A stretch of DNA of 64,000 bases from Stercoripulliclostridium_A sp045577735 (GCA_045577735.1 JAZNIY010000019.1:186001-250000); one strand, 5' to 3'; shown: positions 49,953-59,745, counted from the first letter of the stretch. Notes: a model not told the origin generated them from the sequence alone. Numbers and translations are program-made.

Positions 49953-51614
49953 ATGAAAGAAAGTAAATTATGGATTAAGTACAAAGTTGATGGTGAAATT
50001 AAAGTAGAAGAATCCTATCAAACTGTTGATTATTCCATTGAAGAAATATGCTCTTCTAACAACGTTAAATTAATTATTACTCCCAAAAAAGAAATTGAAC
50101 TAATAGCTGCTGAATTGCAATATCAACGTCCTGTTAAGAATGGCGAAAGATTCTTTGTTAATGGATATCAAGCTTGGACGACGTCAAGAGAAGTTACTAT
50201 TGACGACAAACAAAAGGGGTTGACCCCCTTGACAAAGTTTACTAAAACGGGTTTTGAGCTTGCTGCACTTTCTGGAGATTACGGCTTTGTAAAGTATCCT
50301 AAAAAAGCAGGAGAATTTCATAGTTTTACCTATACGTATTATCGTAAAGAAAATGAAGTTGAACTTTATGGTTCTTTGAATGAACGAACCGGTTTTACTA
50401 TTTTCTATGCAGATATGAATAATGGTACGTTTAGGATTGCAAAGGATGTAGAGGGTGTTGTAATTTCTGAGGTATATGAGCTATTGAACGTTAATAAATA
50501 CGTGGGTGAATACGATAGCGTGTTCGATGCATATTTCCGTGATTTAAAATGTCCTAAACCCCGTATTGAACACATGGCAGGATATACAAGTTGGTATAAC
50601 TATTTTCAAAAGATCGATGAAAATATTATCATTCGCGATTTGAAGGGCATTGCTAGAGTTAAAGATAGCGTAGGCATTTTTCAAATTGACGATGGTTACG
50701 AACCATACGTAGGTGACTGGTTGGATCCTTCTCCCAAATTCCCTAAAGGAATGAAGTACATTGCTGATGAAATTCATAATGAAGGATATCTTGCTGGTAT
50801 ATGGATTGCACCTTTTAGTGCTCAACATAACTCACGTTTAACAAAAGAACATCCTGAATGGTTGTTGAAAGATAAAAAAGGTAAGCTAGCAAAGGGTGTA
50901 TTTGCTTGGGGCGGTGCCTATACTTTAGATTTATATAATGAAGGGGCTCGTGAATATATGCGCAACTTCTTTAACGTAATCCTAAACGAGTGGGGTTACG
51001 ATATGGTAAAACTAGATTTCTTATATAGCCAATGTATACATCCTAGAAATGGTAAATCACGTGGCCAAATTATGGCTGAGGCAATGGACTTCTTGCGTGA
51101 ATGTGTTGGTGATAAGCTATTGCTCGGTTGTGGTGTGCCTTTGGGTTCATGCTTTGGTGTAGTAGATGCTTGTCGTATTAGTTGTGACGTAGACCTAAAA
51201 TATAAGGGCAAGTTCTATAATAAGCTTGGTATTAACCAAGAATTACCATCTGCACAAAACGCAATGACGAACACAATTTTCCGTCGTCATTTGGATGGTA
51301 GGGCATTCTGTAATGACCCAGACGTATTCTTCCTCCGTGACTTTAATTTGACTTTTACTATGCAACAAAAGAAATTGCTTGCTAAAGTAAATAACTTGTT
51401 TGGTAACGTACTATTCGTTAGTGATGACGTAGGTAGATATGGTGATGCTGAAATTGAAATAATCAAGAAGACTTTTGACAAATCTCAAGCAATGATTATA
51501 TCTGCAGAATACACAGACAAGGATTACGTAACCATTAAGTATCTTGAAGATGGTGAAAGAAAGACGTTACAATTCGATATGTTAACTGGCGAGACCTCAT
51601 CTGAATTACTCTAA
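49953..51614 (+). CDS. Alpha-galactosidase-like glycoside hydrolase (GH36 type)
   Basis: The 553-residue protein has an N-terminal beta-sandwich and a TIM barrel with 'AGYTSWYNYFQ', 'GIFQIDDGYEPYVGDW', 'GIWIAPFSA', the nucleophile motif 'VKLDFLYSQ' (Asp355) and the acid-base region 'RISCDVDLKY' (Asp412 or Asp414). This is the clan GH-D layout. There is no signal peptide, so it acts in the cytosol on imported oligosaccharides. It has its own promoter and terminator. Confidence 0.85.
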   Translation: MKESKLWIKYKVDGEIKVEESYQTVDYSIEEICSSNNVKLIITPKKEIELIAAELQYQRPVKNGERFFVNGYQAWTTSREVTIDDKQKGLTPLTKFTKTGFELAALSGDYGFVKYPKKAGEFHSFTYTYYRKENEVELYGSLNERTGFTIFYADMNNGTFRIAKDVEGVVISEVYELLNVNKYVGEYDSVFDAYFRDLKCPKPRIEHMAGYTSWYNYFQKIDENIIIRDLKGIARVKDSVGIFQIDDGYEPYVGDWLDPSPKFPKGMKYIADEIHNEGYLAGIWIAPFSAQHNSRLTKEHPEWLLKDKKGKLAKGVFAWGGAYTLDLYNEGAREYMRNFFNVILNEWGYDMVKLDFLYSQCIHPRNGKSRGQIMAEAMDFLRECVGDKLLLGCGVPLGSCFGVVDACRISCDVDLKYKGKFYNKLGINQELPSAQNAMTNTIFRRHLDGRAFCNDPDVFFLRDFNLTFTMQQKKLLAKVNNLFGNVLFVSDDVGRYGDAEIEIIKKTFDKSQAMIISAEYTDKDYVTIKYLEDGERKTLQFDMLTGETSSELL

Positions 51615-51626
51615 GAGATGTTACTG

Positions 51627-51658
51627 AAAAGCGCAAGGTAAAAAACCTTGCGCTTTTT
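51627..51658. terminator. Bidirectional terminator
   Basis: AAAAGCGCAAGG (51627-51638), loop TAAAAAA, CCTTGCGCTTTT (51646-51657). It serves the glycosidase gene and the converging YtxC-like gene, whose stop codon it touches. Confidence 0.88.
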
Positions 51659-52349
51659 ATTTACCGAGAGTACGAAACGTTTCTAATAAATTGTTAGAGA
51701 GTAATTCTTGATTCTTTATGATCACATGGCTTGGACTTTTACTGATAACGCTTAAAAGAAGGTCTAGATCAAATTGTTTTGTGAATTCGAAAGGTGGGAA
51801 TATATCACCATTAACCATTATGTTTGGAGGTAAACTATCGGTAATAATAACGCGTGATGGTTTATCTATGCCAGAAATAAAATATGAGATAAGCTCATAT
51901 AGATCGTTTTTGGATGAGATTTCATTTGAGAGTTTGTATGCAATAGTGGCTAATTCATTCCAATTTTTCTTTAAGTGGCAAAGTCTAAATTCTATTAAAC
52001 TTTCAATAGCGATGCATTTTAATCCAACAATAGCGTTTGCTATAGATCTTTTATCGTTATCTTGATCCACAGAAAGCAGAGCACCAATTAATGCGAATCT
52101 GTCATATATTGCAATATTAGAATCCTTAAATTTGGAATTTAGAACCCTAAACTTCAAAAATAAATAAGCACTTTCAACAAATAATTGTAGTATATTTTCG
52201 AGATCAAATTGGTTGCTACCTATTGTGATTTTATCATATTTTAAATAGGCTGTTTCTTTTAATAAAATTTGCTCATTTTCTTTAATTTTGTTAATTAAAT
52301 ATTTTCGCTCTGGCACGTTTTTATTAAAAAGAATTTCTATTTGTTCCAT
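51657..52349 (-). CDS. YtxC-like putative sporulation protein
   Basis: The 230-residue cytosolic protein is mostly helical. Its C-terminal part, 'DLDLLLSVISKSPSHVIIKN' followed by 'NNLLETFRTLGK', resembles the C-terminus of YtxC (a run of the type Asp-Leu-Leu-Ile-Ser-Thr-Leu, then Pro, then Ile-x-x-His-Asn, then Glu-Thr-Leu), a family kept among endospore formers; the N-terminal half fits less well. The match is from memory. No ribosome binding site precedes the ATG; TATAAT on the minus strand (52357-52362) ends seven bases before it, suggesting a leaderless RNA. Confidence 0.45.
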   Translation of the reverse strand: MEQIEILFNKNVPERKYLINKIKENEQILLKETAYLKYDKITIGSNQFDLENILQLFVESAYLFLKFRVLNSKFKDSNIAIYDRFALIGALLSVDQDNDKRSIANAIVGLKCIAIESLIEFRLCHLKKNWNELATIAYKLSNEISSKNDLYELISYFISGIDKPSRVIITDSLPPNIMVNGDIFPPFEFTKQFDLDLLLSVISKSPSHVIIKNQELLSNNLLETFRTLGK

Positions 52350-52463
52350 ACTTCTTATTATATGTATCTATACAGCAAAAATGCGTTTAAAATTTATACA
52401 AATACTGTGAAGTTTTCTCTGCTAGCTCTTTATTTATTATATAAAATTTTAGAAAACAAAATA

Positions 52464-52492
52464 TTGACTAATTACAAAGTATATGATACTAT
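52464..52492 (+). promoter_or_regulatory. SigA-type extended -10 promoter of the topoisomerase pair
   Basis: TTGACT (52464-52469), a 17-base spacer ending TGA, TACTAT (52487-52492). GGAGG at 52518-52522 follows. Confidence 0.7.
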
Positions 52493-52527
52493 ATATTGTG
52501 TATTTTTCGGTAAATTTGGAGGAATAT

Positions 52528-54540
52528 ATGGCAAATATAAAATCGGAAAATGATAAACGCAAAAGCGCTGTAAAAAAATACGATGCTTCTGACATCGTTG
52601 TTTTAGAGGGGCTTGAGGCGGTTAGACTTCGTCCTGGTATGTATATTGGCACAACCGGTGTTAATGGTCTACATCATCTTTTATGGGAGATCGTAGACAA
52701 CTCAGTTGACGAAGCTTTGAATGGTTATGCCGATACCATCCAGGTTGTTTTAAATAAAGATGGCTCTATTTCTGTTGAAGATAACGGAAGAGGTATGCCT
52801 GTAGATAGACACCCCAAATATAAAAAGAGTGGTGTTGAATTGATATTTACTCAACTACACGCTGGCGGTAAATTTGACAATAAGGAATATGAGTTTTCAG
52901 GTGGTTTGCATGGCGTTGGTGCTGCGGTTGTTAACGCTCTTTCCGATTGGCTAGAAGTTGAAGTTTGTCGTGACAAGAAAGTATATTTTCAACGTTATCA
53001 AAAAGTTGTTAGTCCTAGAAAGGTACAAAGTGGTATTCCACAAGGTGATTTGGAACAAATTGGAACTACAAAAAAACGTGGTACTAAAACTACCTTTAAA
53101 CCAGATGCAACTGTATTTGAAACTGTAGAGTTTAATCATGACACTATAGCGAAAAGATTAAAAGAGCTAGCATACCTTACAAAAGGGGTTACTTATACAT
53201 TTACGGATATGCAAAGGATGGATGAAAATGGAGAACCTTCCTTTGATAAATACTTTTTTAAAGGTGGCATTGTTGATTTTGTCAAGAGCGTTAATGAACA
53301 CAATAATAAGCGCTCAGAAAAGGTCATATACGTTGAAGCTAAGGATAACGAAAAGAAGTTCCAGGTTCAAGTTGCTATTCAGTACACAGATAAACCTGAA
53401 GACGAAATTATTTCTTACGTAAACAACATTCCTACGCATGAAGGTGGTACTCACGAGACCGGTTTTAAACTAGCGTTCACGAAGGCTATGAACGAGTTTG
53501 TAAAAAAGAACAATCTCTTAAAGGCAAAGGACGTTCCACCTAGTGGTGATGATTATAGAGACGGTATGACGGCTGTTATTAGTGTCAGAATGCAAAATAT
53601 GCAATTCGAAGGTCAAACCAAGACCAAACTTGGAAACCCTGAGGTTAAAGGATGGGTGGATAGCCTTGTTTACGAACAATTAAGCTTATTCTTTGCTGAA
53701 AAGAAGAACAAAGATATGGGTACGATGATCTTCAAGATCGGCGTTAATACGTCCAAGATGCGCACCGAGGAGAAGAAGTTCAAAGAGGCTATTCGCTCTA
53801 AAAACTCTATGACGGGGCAAGTACTTGCCGGTAAGCTATCGTCTTGTTCTGGTCGCGATTATAGCCGTAACGAATTGTTTATCGTAGAGGGTGATTCTGC
53901 AGGCGGTTCCGCTAAGCAAGGCAGGGATCCAAAATTCCAAGCCGTTCTTCCTCTTCGTGGTAAGCCACTTAATACTATGAAGAGTCATAGAACAGCAATA
54001 TTGCAAAATGAAGAAATCCAAACGATCATATATGCATTAGGTACCGATTTTGACAAGAGTTTTGATATTAAAAATTTAAAGTATGATAAAATTATAATTC
54101 TTGCAGATGCCGACCACGATGGCGAGCACATTAGGTGTCTACTTCTCACTTTCTTCTATCAACACATGCGTCCTTTAATTGAAGAAGGACACGTATATTT
54201 GGGTATGCCACCACTTTATAAAGTGGAACAAAAGAAAACAGGGTTCAAAAAATATGCGTATAACGATAACGAGTTAGAAAAGATACTCGCCGAAGTGAAA
54301 GGTGCATATCACTTACAACGCTACAAAGGTCTTGGTGAAATGAACTACGATCAATTACGTGATACTACATTAAAACCAGGTAGTAGAACGCTTACTAGGG
54401 TCACTATTGCAGATTTTGAATCTGCTACTAAGATGGTTTCACTTTGGATGGGCGATGATGCGGATGCAAGGCAATCGTACATAAACGAAAACGCAAACTT
54501 TAATAAGGTCGATACTTTTAAGACCAAATTCGGAGGCTAA
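52528..54540 (+). CDS. parE: Type IIA DNA topoisomerase subunit B (topoisomerase IV/gyrase-like)
   Basis: The ATPase and TOPRIM subunit, 670 residues. It has 'EGLEAVRLRPGMYIGTTG', 'IVDNSVDEALNGYAD' and 'VEDNGRGMPVDRHP' of the GHKL ATPase, 'HAGGKFDNKEYEFSGGLHGV', 'QFEGQTKTKLGNPEVK', and TOPRIM 'FIVEGDSAGGSAKQGRD' and 'ILADADHDGEHIRCLLLTF'. 'NEEIQTIIYALG' after 'LPLRGKPLN' looks more like ParE than GyrB of Gram-positives, but this is not decisive. The ATG at 52528 with GGAGG upstream gives the usual N-terminus. It is coupled to the A subunit two bases downstream. Confidence 0.85.
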   Translation: MANIKSENDKRKSAVKKYDASDIVVLEGLEAVRLRPGMYIGTTGVNGLHHLLWEIVDNSVDEALNGYADTIQVVLNKDGSISVEDNGRGMPVDRHPKYKKSGVELIFTQLHAGGKFDNKEYEFSGGLHGVGAAVVNALSDWLEVEVCRDKKVYFQRYQKVVSPRKVQSGIPQGDLEQIGTTKKRGTKTTFKPDATVFETVEFNHDTIAKRLKELAYLTKGVTYTFTDMQRMDENGEPSFDKYFFKGGIVDFVKSVNEHNNKRSEKVIYVEAKDNEKKFQVQVAIQYTDKPEDEIISYVNNIPTHEGGTHETGFKLAFTKAMNEFVKKNNLLKAKDVPPSGDDYRDGMTAVISVRMQNMQFEGQTKTKLGNPEVKGWVDSLVYEQLSLFFAEKKNKDMGTMIFKIGVNTSKMRTEEKKFKEAIRSKNSMTGQVLAGKLSSCSGRDYSRNELFIVEGDSAGGSAKQGRDPKFQAVLPLRGKPLNTMKSHRTAILQNEEIQTIIYALGTDFDKSFDIKNLKYDKIIILADADHDGEHIRCLLLTFFYQHMRPLIEEGHVYLGMPPLYKVEQKKTGFKKYAYNDNELEKILAEVKGAYHLQRYKGLGEMNYDQLRDTTLKPGSRTLTRVTIADFESATKMVSLWMGDDADARQSYINENANFNKVDTFKTKFGG

Positions 54541-54542
54541 AA

Positions 54543-57047
54543 ATGGCAAGAGCAAAGGGAACACAATTAACATTAAATCTTGAAAGCAATGTGTTAGAAA
54601 GGCCTCTAGAATCGGTTATGCCGGAGTCTATGATGATTTATTCCGAGCATATTATTTTGGATAGATCTTTACCAAGAGTAGAGGATGGTTTAAAGCCAGT
54701 TCAACGCAGAATTTTGTATACCATGCACAACCTCAAGATGGGGCCACAAAGCGAATACAAGAAGAGTGCTCGTATTGTTGGTGATTGTATGGGTAAATAT
54801 CACCCGCACGGTGATAGTTCTATTTATGGCGCAATGGTTAGAATGGCACAAGATTTTAGCATGCGTATGCCTCTTGTAGACGGCCAAGGAAACTTCGGAA
54901 CAGCGATGGGGGATGGTCCTGCTGCAATGCGTTACACGGAAGCAAGGCTAGAAGCTTTAACAATGGAACTTTTGCGCGATATCGACAAAAATACTGTTAG
55001 CTGGTCTAAAAACTTTGACGATACTTTGGATGAACCGGATATTCTTCCAGGAAGATTTCCTAACCTTTTGGTAAATGGTGCAACTGGTATTGCAATTGGC
55101 TTTTCCATGAATATTCCTCCCCATAATCTTACGGAGGTCATAGATGGTTGTATTGCTTTAATCGACGATCCTAGAATGAAATTAGACGAATTGTTAACCA
55201 TCATTAAAGGACCCGATTTCCCTGCCGGTGGCTTCTTGGTAGGTGGACAGGATTTATATAATATTTATGAAACTGGTCAAGGTAAAATAGTGCTTCGCGG
55301 TAGGGCGGAAATCGAAAATGAGGGCTCTTCACAAAACATAGTAATTACAGAAGTGCCTTGGGGTATTAATCCTAAAGATAAAATCATTAAGCGTATTTAT
55401 GACCTTCGTGAAAAGAACAAAGAGGTTTACGGAAACGTAGTCGATGTTTTTGATGAATCTGATGGCACGGGGTTGCGCATTGTGGTTAAATTGAAAAAAG
55501 GCGAAGATGCTGTTAAAGTTCTTGAAGGGTTATATAAGAACACAGATCTTCAATGTAATTTCCCCGTAAACATGGTGGCAATTGCGGATGGCAAACCTCG
55601 TCAATTAGGTTTGATTCCGATGCTTAAGTATTACCTAAACTATCAAAAGACGGTTATTTATAAGCGTAGTAAGTTTGATCTTAACGTGGCTGAAAAGCGC
55701 GCGGAAGTGCTTGAGGGCTATCGCATTATAATGCCAAATATAGATGAAGTAATTGCCATTATTAGAGGAGCTGCAACGAGAGCTGAAGCTAAAACGAAGT
55801 TACGTGAAAGATTTAGTCTTTCAGAAGCACAAGCTGAAGCAATTCTTAGCTTACAATTGGGCAATATTAACAAACTTGACGTTCATAAGTTTGAAAATGA
55901 ACTTAATGAGTTAAACAAACAAATTGCAGAGTTAAATAAGATTCTTTCTAGTGACAAAGAACAATTTAAAGTAGTAAAGAAAGAATTACAAGAGATACGC
56001 GATAAGTACAAATGCAAGCGCTTAACCACGATAATAAATAACCTTGAGGATATAGATATTAAACCACAAGTGTTTGATCCAACAAAACGTACTAATAAGC
56101 GTTGCATCGTTACGATAACGGATAATGGTGAAGTTAAAGTGTTATCCACTAGAAACTTTATTTCCGCAAACCGTGACGTTGAGTCAACTGGTTTGGATGG
56201 ATTAACCAAAGATATACATGAGGTAAAGCCAGATCATACTGTTTTAGTGTTCGGTAGCCAGGGCAATTGTTATAAGCTTGACGTTAACGGGATTAATGAA
56301 AAGCAGTGGAAAGACAAAGGAGATACGTTAAACACCTTGTATCCTGCCTATGCTTCTAAAGATGAAAAAGCGGTCGCAGTATTATCTGCTAACCCCGAGA
56401 ATTTGGAAAGCGAGGAAGTATATATTTATACTTGCAATGGTATGGTCAAAAAGACTTTGTTCCGTAGCTATTTTGTAGCAAAAGAAGCATACCAAGTAAT
56501 GTCCTTAAAAGAAGATGATGAAGTAATTGGGGTTGAATTGGTAAAAGAAAACTCGACCATAATTTTTGTTACGTCGGATGGACAGTGCGTTAACTCAGAA
56601 GTTGATGATTATCCATTACACGGAAGAATAGCCGGTGGCGTTATTGGTGTTAACCTCAATAAAGATGCGCACGTTGTCTTTGCCGGTCAAGCGGAAGTTG
56701 AACTTGGCTTTGATGCGGATGGTAACGAGGCATATATGCCACTTGGAGAGATTGTTGTAATTACCGACAAGGGTACTGGCAAAAAGGTTGTTGCTTCCGA
56801 GTTTAGCCCCATGAAACGTGCTCGTAAGGGATTAAGAATAATAGATATTTATGGAGAGCCTTATAAGGTTGCATTTGCTTCGTTAGTGCTCGAACCATAT
56901 AAATTGGCGTTTATAGATGATGAAAATAATCTTCATGAAGTTGATACAGAAGATATTCGTATTGAAAAAAAAGATACCAAGGGGAAACCAATTTTACGTG
57001 GAATTAAGGTATCTAGGGTAGCAAAGCATATGGAGGAAATGGAGTAG
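54543..57047 (+). CDS. parC: Type IIA DNA topoisomerase subunit A (topoisomerase IV/gyrase-like)
   Basis: The DNA-cutting subunit, 834 residues. It has 'LPRVEDGLKPVQRRILYTMH', 'KKSARIVGDCMGKYHPHGDS', 'LVDGQGNFGTAMGDGPAAMR' and the active-site Tyr in 'AAMRYTEARL', a coiled-coil region near residues 440-500 and a C-terminal beta-pinwheel. The GyrA box (Gln-Arg-Arg-Gly-Gly-Lys-Gly) that lets gyrase wrap DNA is not present in clear form; the nearest segments are 'YPLHGRIAGGVIG' and 'SPMKRARKG'. That favours topoisomerase IV, hence the symbol, with the alternative gyrA left open. Confidence 0.82.
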   Translation: MARAKGTQLTLNLESNVLERPLESVMPESMMIYSEHIILDRSLPRVEDGLKPVQRRILYTMHNLKMGPQSEYKKSARIVGDCMGKYHPHGDSSIYGAMVRMAQDFSMRMPLVDGQGNFGTAMGDGPAAMRYTEARLEALTMELLRDIDKNTVSWSKNFDDTLDEPDILPGRFPNLLVNGATGIAIGFSMNIPPHNLTEVIDGCIALIDDPRMKLDELLTIIKGPDFPAGGFLVGGQDLYNIYETGQGKIVLRGRAEIENEGSSQNIVITEVPWGINPKDKIIKRIYDLREKNKEVYGNVVDVFDESDGTGLRIVVKLKKGEDAVKVLEGLYKNTDLQCNFPVNMVAIADGKPRQLGLIPMLKYYLNYQKTVIYKRSKFDLNVAEKRAEVLEGYRIIMPNIDEVIAIIRGAATRAEAKTKLRERFSLSEAQAEAILSLQLGNINKLDVHKFENELNELNKQIAELNKILSSDKEQFKVVKKELQEIRDKYKCKRLTTIINNLEDIDIKPQVFDPTKRTNKRCIVTITDNGEVKVLSTRNFISANRDVESTGLDGLTKDIHEVKPDHTVLVFGSQGNCYKLDVNGINEKQWKDKGDTLNTLYPAYASKDEKAVAVLSANPENLESEEVYIYTCNGMVKKTLFRSYFVAKEAYQVMSLKEDDEVIGVELVKENSTIIFVTSDGQCVNSEVDDYPLHGRIAGGVIGVNLNKDAHVVFAGQAEVELGFDADGNEAYMPLGEIVVITDKGTGKKVVASEFSPMKRARKGLRIIDIYGEPYKVAFASLVLEPYKLAFIDDENNLHEVDTEDIRIEKKDTKGKPILRGIKVSRVAKHMEEME

Positions 57048-57051
57048 AATT

Positions 57052-58371
57052 ATGGCAAAACCAGTAGTGGCAATAGTTGGTAGACCCAATGTGGGCAAAT
57101 CAACATTTTTTAATAAAATGGCAGGTCGTAGGGTATCGATAGTTAACGATATGCCGGGGGTTACACGTGATCGAATATACGTGGACGTCGAGTGGTGTGG
57201 ATACAACTTTACAATGGTAGACACCGGTGGTATAGAATTGAAAAGCGAAGATCAAATGTGGCGTCATATTCGTAGACAAGCAGAACTTGCCGTTGATATA
57301 GCTGACGTAATATTGTTGTTCGTTGATGGTAAGACTGGTATTATGGCCGACGATTACGACGTGGCTCAAATGTTGCGTTGTACGAATAAACCAGTAGTGC
57401 TTGCTGTTAACAAAGTGGATGGTAAAGACGATAGCGTTATTCATGACTTTTGGGCGCTTAATTTAGGAGAGCCTATGGCAATTTCAGCAGAACAAAGTTT
57501 GGGCTTGGGTGATCTTTTAGATGCTGTTTGTGCAAATTTTGAAAAGAATGATGCAGACGCAGAAGAAGAAACCATTAAGATTGCTATTGTTGGGAAGCCT
57601 AATAGTGGAAAATCTTCCTTGACCAATCGTTTGTTGGGGTTTGAACGCGTTATTGTTTCAAATATTGCAGGAACTACTCGCGATGCAATAGACACACCTT
57701 TTGAATATAATGGTAAAAAATGTACTATTATTGATACCGCGGGTATACGAAAGAAGAGTAAAGTTGAAGAAGACGTAGAGTATTATTCCGTTATTCGTTC
57801 TATTAGTGCAATTCGTAGGGCTGATATAGTTTTAATAGTTGTCGATAGTATGGAAATGCTATCAGAACAGGACATTAGAATTTGTGGTCTAGTACACGAT
57901 GCCGGTAAACCAAGTGTATTAGTTATGAATAAATGGGACCTTATAGAAAAAGATACCTATACTGTCAATAGATTTACCGAGAAGTTACAAACTGAACTGA
58001 AGTTTATGACATACCTTAAGACAGTATTTATTTCTGCACTAACAGGAAAACGCGTAAATACAGTCCTTGATATTGCAATGCAAGCATATGAAAATGCATC
58101 AAGAAGAATACCTACGGGTGTTTTGAATGACGTTATAGGCGATGCAATATCGGTCAACGAGCCTCCAACGCACAACGGAAAGAGATTAAAAATATTCTAT
58201 TCATCACAACCATCAACAAATCCTCCCACGTTTGTTATGTTTGTAAATGATGGAAAATTAATGCACTTCTCTTATAAGAGATATATTGAAAACTCACTAA
58301 GAAAAGCCTTTGATTTTAGCGGTACACCTATTAAGATAATTGTAAGATCAAAGGATGAAGATAAACAATAG
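57052..58371 (+). CDS. der: Ribosome assembly GTPase Der (EngA)
   Basis: The 439-residue protein has two GTPase domains in tandem: 'VGRPNVGKSTFFNKMAG', 'MVDTGGIEL' and 'AVNKVDG' in the first, 'VGKPNSGKSSLTNRLLG', 'IIDTAGIRKKSKVEEDVEYY' and 'VMNKWDLIEK' in the second. A KH-like domain ends the protein ('PPTFVMFVNDGKLMHFSYKR'). Der is needed for 50S maturation. It starts five bases after parC. Confidence 0.97.
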   Translation: MAKPVVAIVGRPNVGKSTFFNKMAGRRVSIVNDMPGVTRDRIYVDVEWCGYNFTMVDTGGIELKSEDQMWRHIRRQAELAVDIADVILLFVDGKTGIMADDYDVAQMLRCTNKPVVLAVNKVDGKDDSVIHDFWALNLGEPMAISAEQSLGLGDLLDAVCANFEKNDADAEEETIKIAIVGKPNSGKSSLTNRLLGFERVIVSNIAGTTRDAIDTPFEYNGKKCTIIDTAGIRKKSKVEEDVEYYSVIRSISAIRRADIVLIVVDSMEMLSEQDIRICGLVHDAGKPSVLVMNKWDLIEKDTYTVNRFTEKLQTELKFMTYLKTVFISALTGKRVNTVLDIAMQAYENASRRIPTGVLNDVIGDAISVNEPPTHNGKRLKIFYSSQPSTNPPTFVMFVNDGKLMHFSYKRYIENSLRKAFDFSGTPIKIIVRSKDEDKQ

Positions 58372-58379
58372 GAGCACGT

Positions 58380-59642
58380 ATGTATAGAACATTAACTTTA
58401 GAAGAAAAGAAGAGTTTACTCCAAACAGAAAGAAAGAGATATGAAGAGTTCAAGTCGATGAACTTGAAACTGGATATGTCTCGTGGCAAGCCTTGTAAAG
58501 AACAACTGGATTTAAGCATGAATATGTTAGATGCTATTAATTCTAAGAGCGACCTAATTAGAAATATAGACTACCGTAACTATGGTATTGCCGATGGAAT
58601 CCCAGAACTAAAGAAGTTGATTGGTGAACTATTAGGTGGAATTTCAAATGAAGAAATCATTGTTGCATACAATGCGAGTTTGAATTTAATGTATGATACT
58701 ATTCAACGCGCTATGCAATTTGGTGTGTTGGGGAACGAACCTTGGAATAAACAAGGCAAACTTAAGTGGATTTGCCCCGTGCCTGGTTATGATAGACATT
58801 TTGCAATAACGGAACTCTTTGGATTTGAAATGATAAACGTCCCAATGAATGATGATGGTCCTGATATGGATATTATTGAGGAACTTGTTAAAGATCCCAG
58901 TGTTAAGGGCGTTTGGTGCGTACCTAAATACTCTAATCCTATGGGTATTATATATTCCGATGAGGTCGTTAAACGTTTTGCAAATTTAAAGCCTAGTGCT
59001 TGTGATTTCCGCATAATGTGGGATAATGCATATATGGTACATGCATTATATGGACAAGACCATATGGCTGATATCTTCCAAGAGGCTAAAAAGGCGGGAA
59101 ATGAAGATATCGTATACGTGTTTGGTTCAACTTCAAAAATCACATTTGCAGGTGCAGGTGTAGCGTTTATGGCAGGAAGTAAAGCAAATATGAACGATCA
59201 ACGTAAATATATGGGCAAGCAGACGATTGGTCCTGATAAAATTTCACAATTTATGCATGCTACATATTTTAAAAGTGCAAACGATATTTATGTACATATG
59301 GAGAAGCATGCAGAGATTTTGCGTCCCAAATTTGATGAAGTTCTTAGGATTTTGTCCGCAGAATTTGATGGAACGGGCATTGCAAAATGGAACAATCCTC
59401 GTGGGGGATATTTCATTTCTTGTTTTTTAGAAAATGGAACGGCAAAGCGAACTGTACAATTGGCAAAAGAGGCTGGAGTAGTTTTCACCGGGGCAGGCGC
59501 AACCTATCCTTATAAGAATGATCCAAATGATAGTAATTTAAGAATTGCACCAACCTTGCCTCCAATTGAGGAATTAAGAATAGCAATGCACATATTCTGT
59601 TGCTGTGCAAAGATTGCGTATCTTGAAAAAGAAATGGCATAA
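58380..59642 (+). CDS. Aminotransferase class I/II, MocR-type (PF12897-like)
   Basis: The 420-residue pyridoxal-phosphate enzyme has 'LDMSRGKPCKEQLDLSMNML', 'RNYGIADGIPELKKLIGELL', 'CPVPGYDRHFAI', 'VPKYSNPMGIIYSDEVVKRF', 'IMWDNAYMVHAL' and the cofactor lysine in 'FGSTSKITFAGAG'. This is the MocR-like aminotransferase family, some members of which act as aspartate aminotransferases. GGAGCACGT precedes the ATG. A terminator follows. Confidence 0.87.
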   Translation: MYRTLTLEEKKSLLQTERKRYEEFKSMNLKLDMSRGKPCKEQLDLSMNMLDAINSKSDLIRNIDYRNYGIADGIPELKKLIGELLGGISNEEIIVAYNASLNLMYDTIQRAMQFGVLGNEPWNKQGKLKWICPVPGYDRHFAITELFGFEMINVPMNDDGPDMDIIEELVKDPSVKGVWCVPKYSNPMGIIYSDEVVKRFANLKPSACDFRIMWDNAYMVHALYGQDHMADIFQEAKKAGNEDIVYVFGSTSKITFAGAGVAFMAGSKANMNDQRKYMGKQTIGPDKISQFMHATYFKSANDIYVHMEKHAEILRPKFDEVLRILSAEFDGTGIAKWNNPRGGYFISCFLENGTAKRTVQLAKEAGVVFTGAGATYPYKNDPNDSNLRIAPTLPPIEELRIAMHIFCCCAKIAYLEKEMA

Positions 59643-59661
59643 TTCTTAAACCAAGCATAAT

Positions 59662-59687
59662 AACGCACCGAACAAGGTGCGTTTTTA
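59662..59687 (+). terminator. Intrinsic terminator after the aminotransferase gene
   Basis: AACGCACC (59662-59669), loop GAACAA, GGTGCGTT (59676-59683), then TTTA. Confidence 0.88.
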
Positions 59688-59690
59688 TTT

Positions 59691-59719
59691 GCATATTTAA
59701 CTAGTTATTAGCATAGAAT
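59691..59719 (+). promoter_or_regulatory. SigmaE-like promoter of spoIVA
   Basis: GCATATT (59691-59697), a 14-base spacer, CATAGAAT (59712-59719). From memory the Bacillus SigmaE pattern is KMATATT, about 14 bases, then CATACAMT; the -35 agrees fully and the -10 at seven of eight positions. SigmaE drives spoIVA in the mother cell of Bacillus. Confidence 0.65.
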
Positions 59720-59745
59720 TTACCAAAATAATTTGGAGGACGTCT

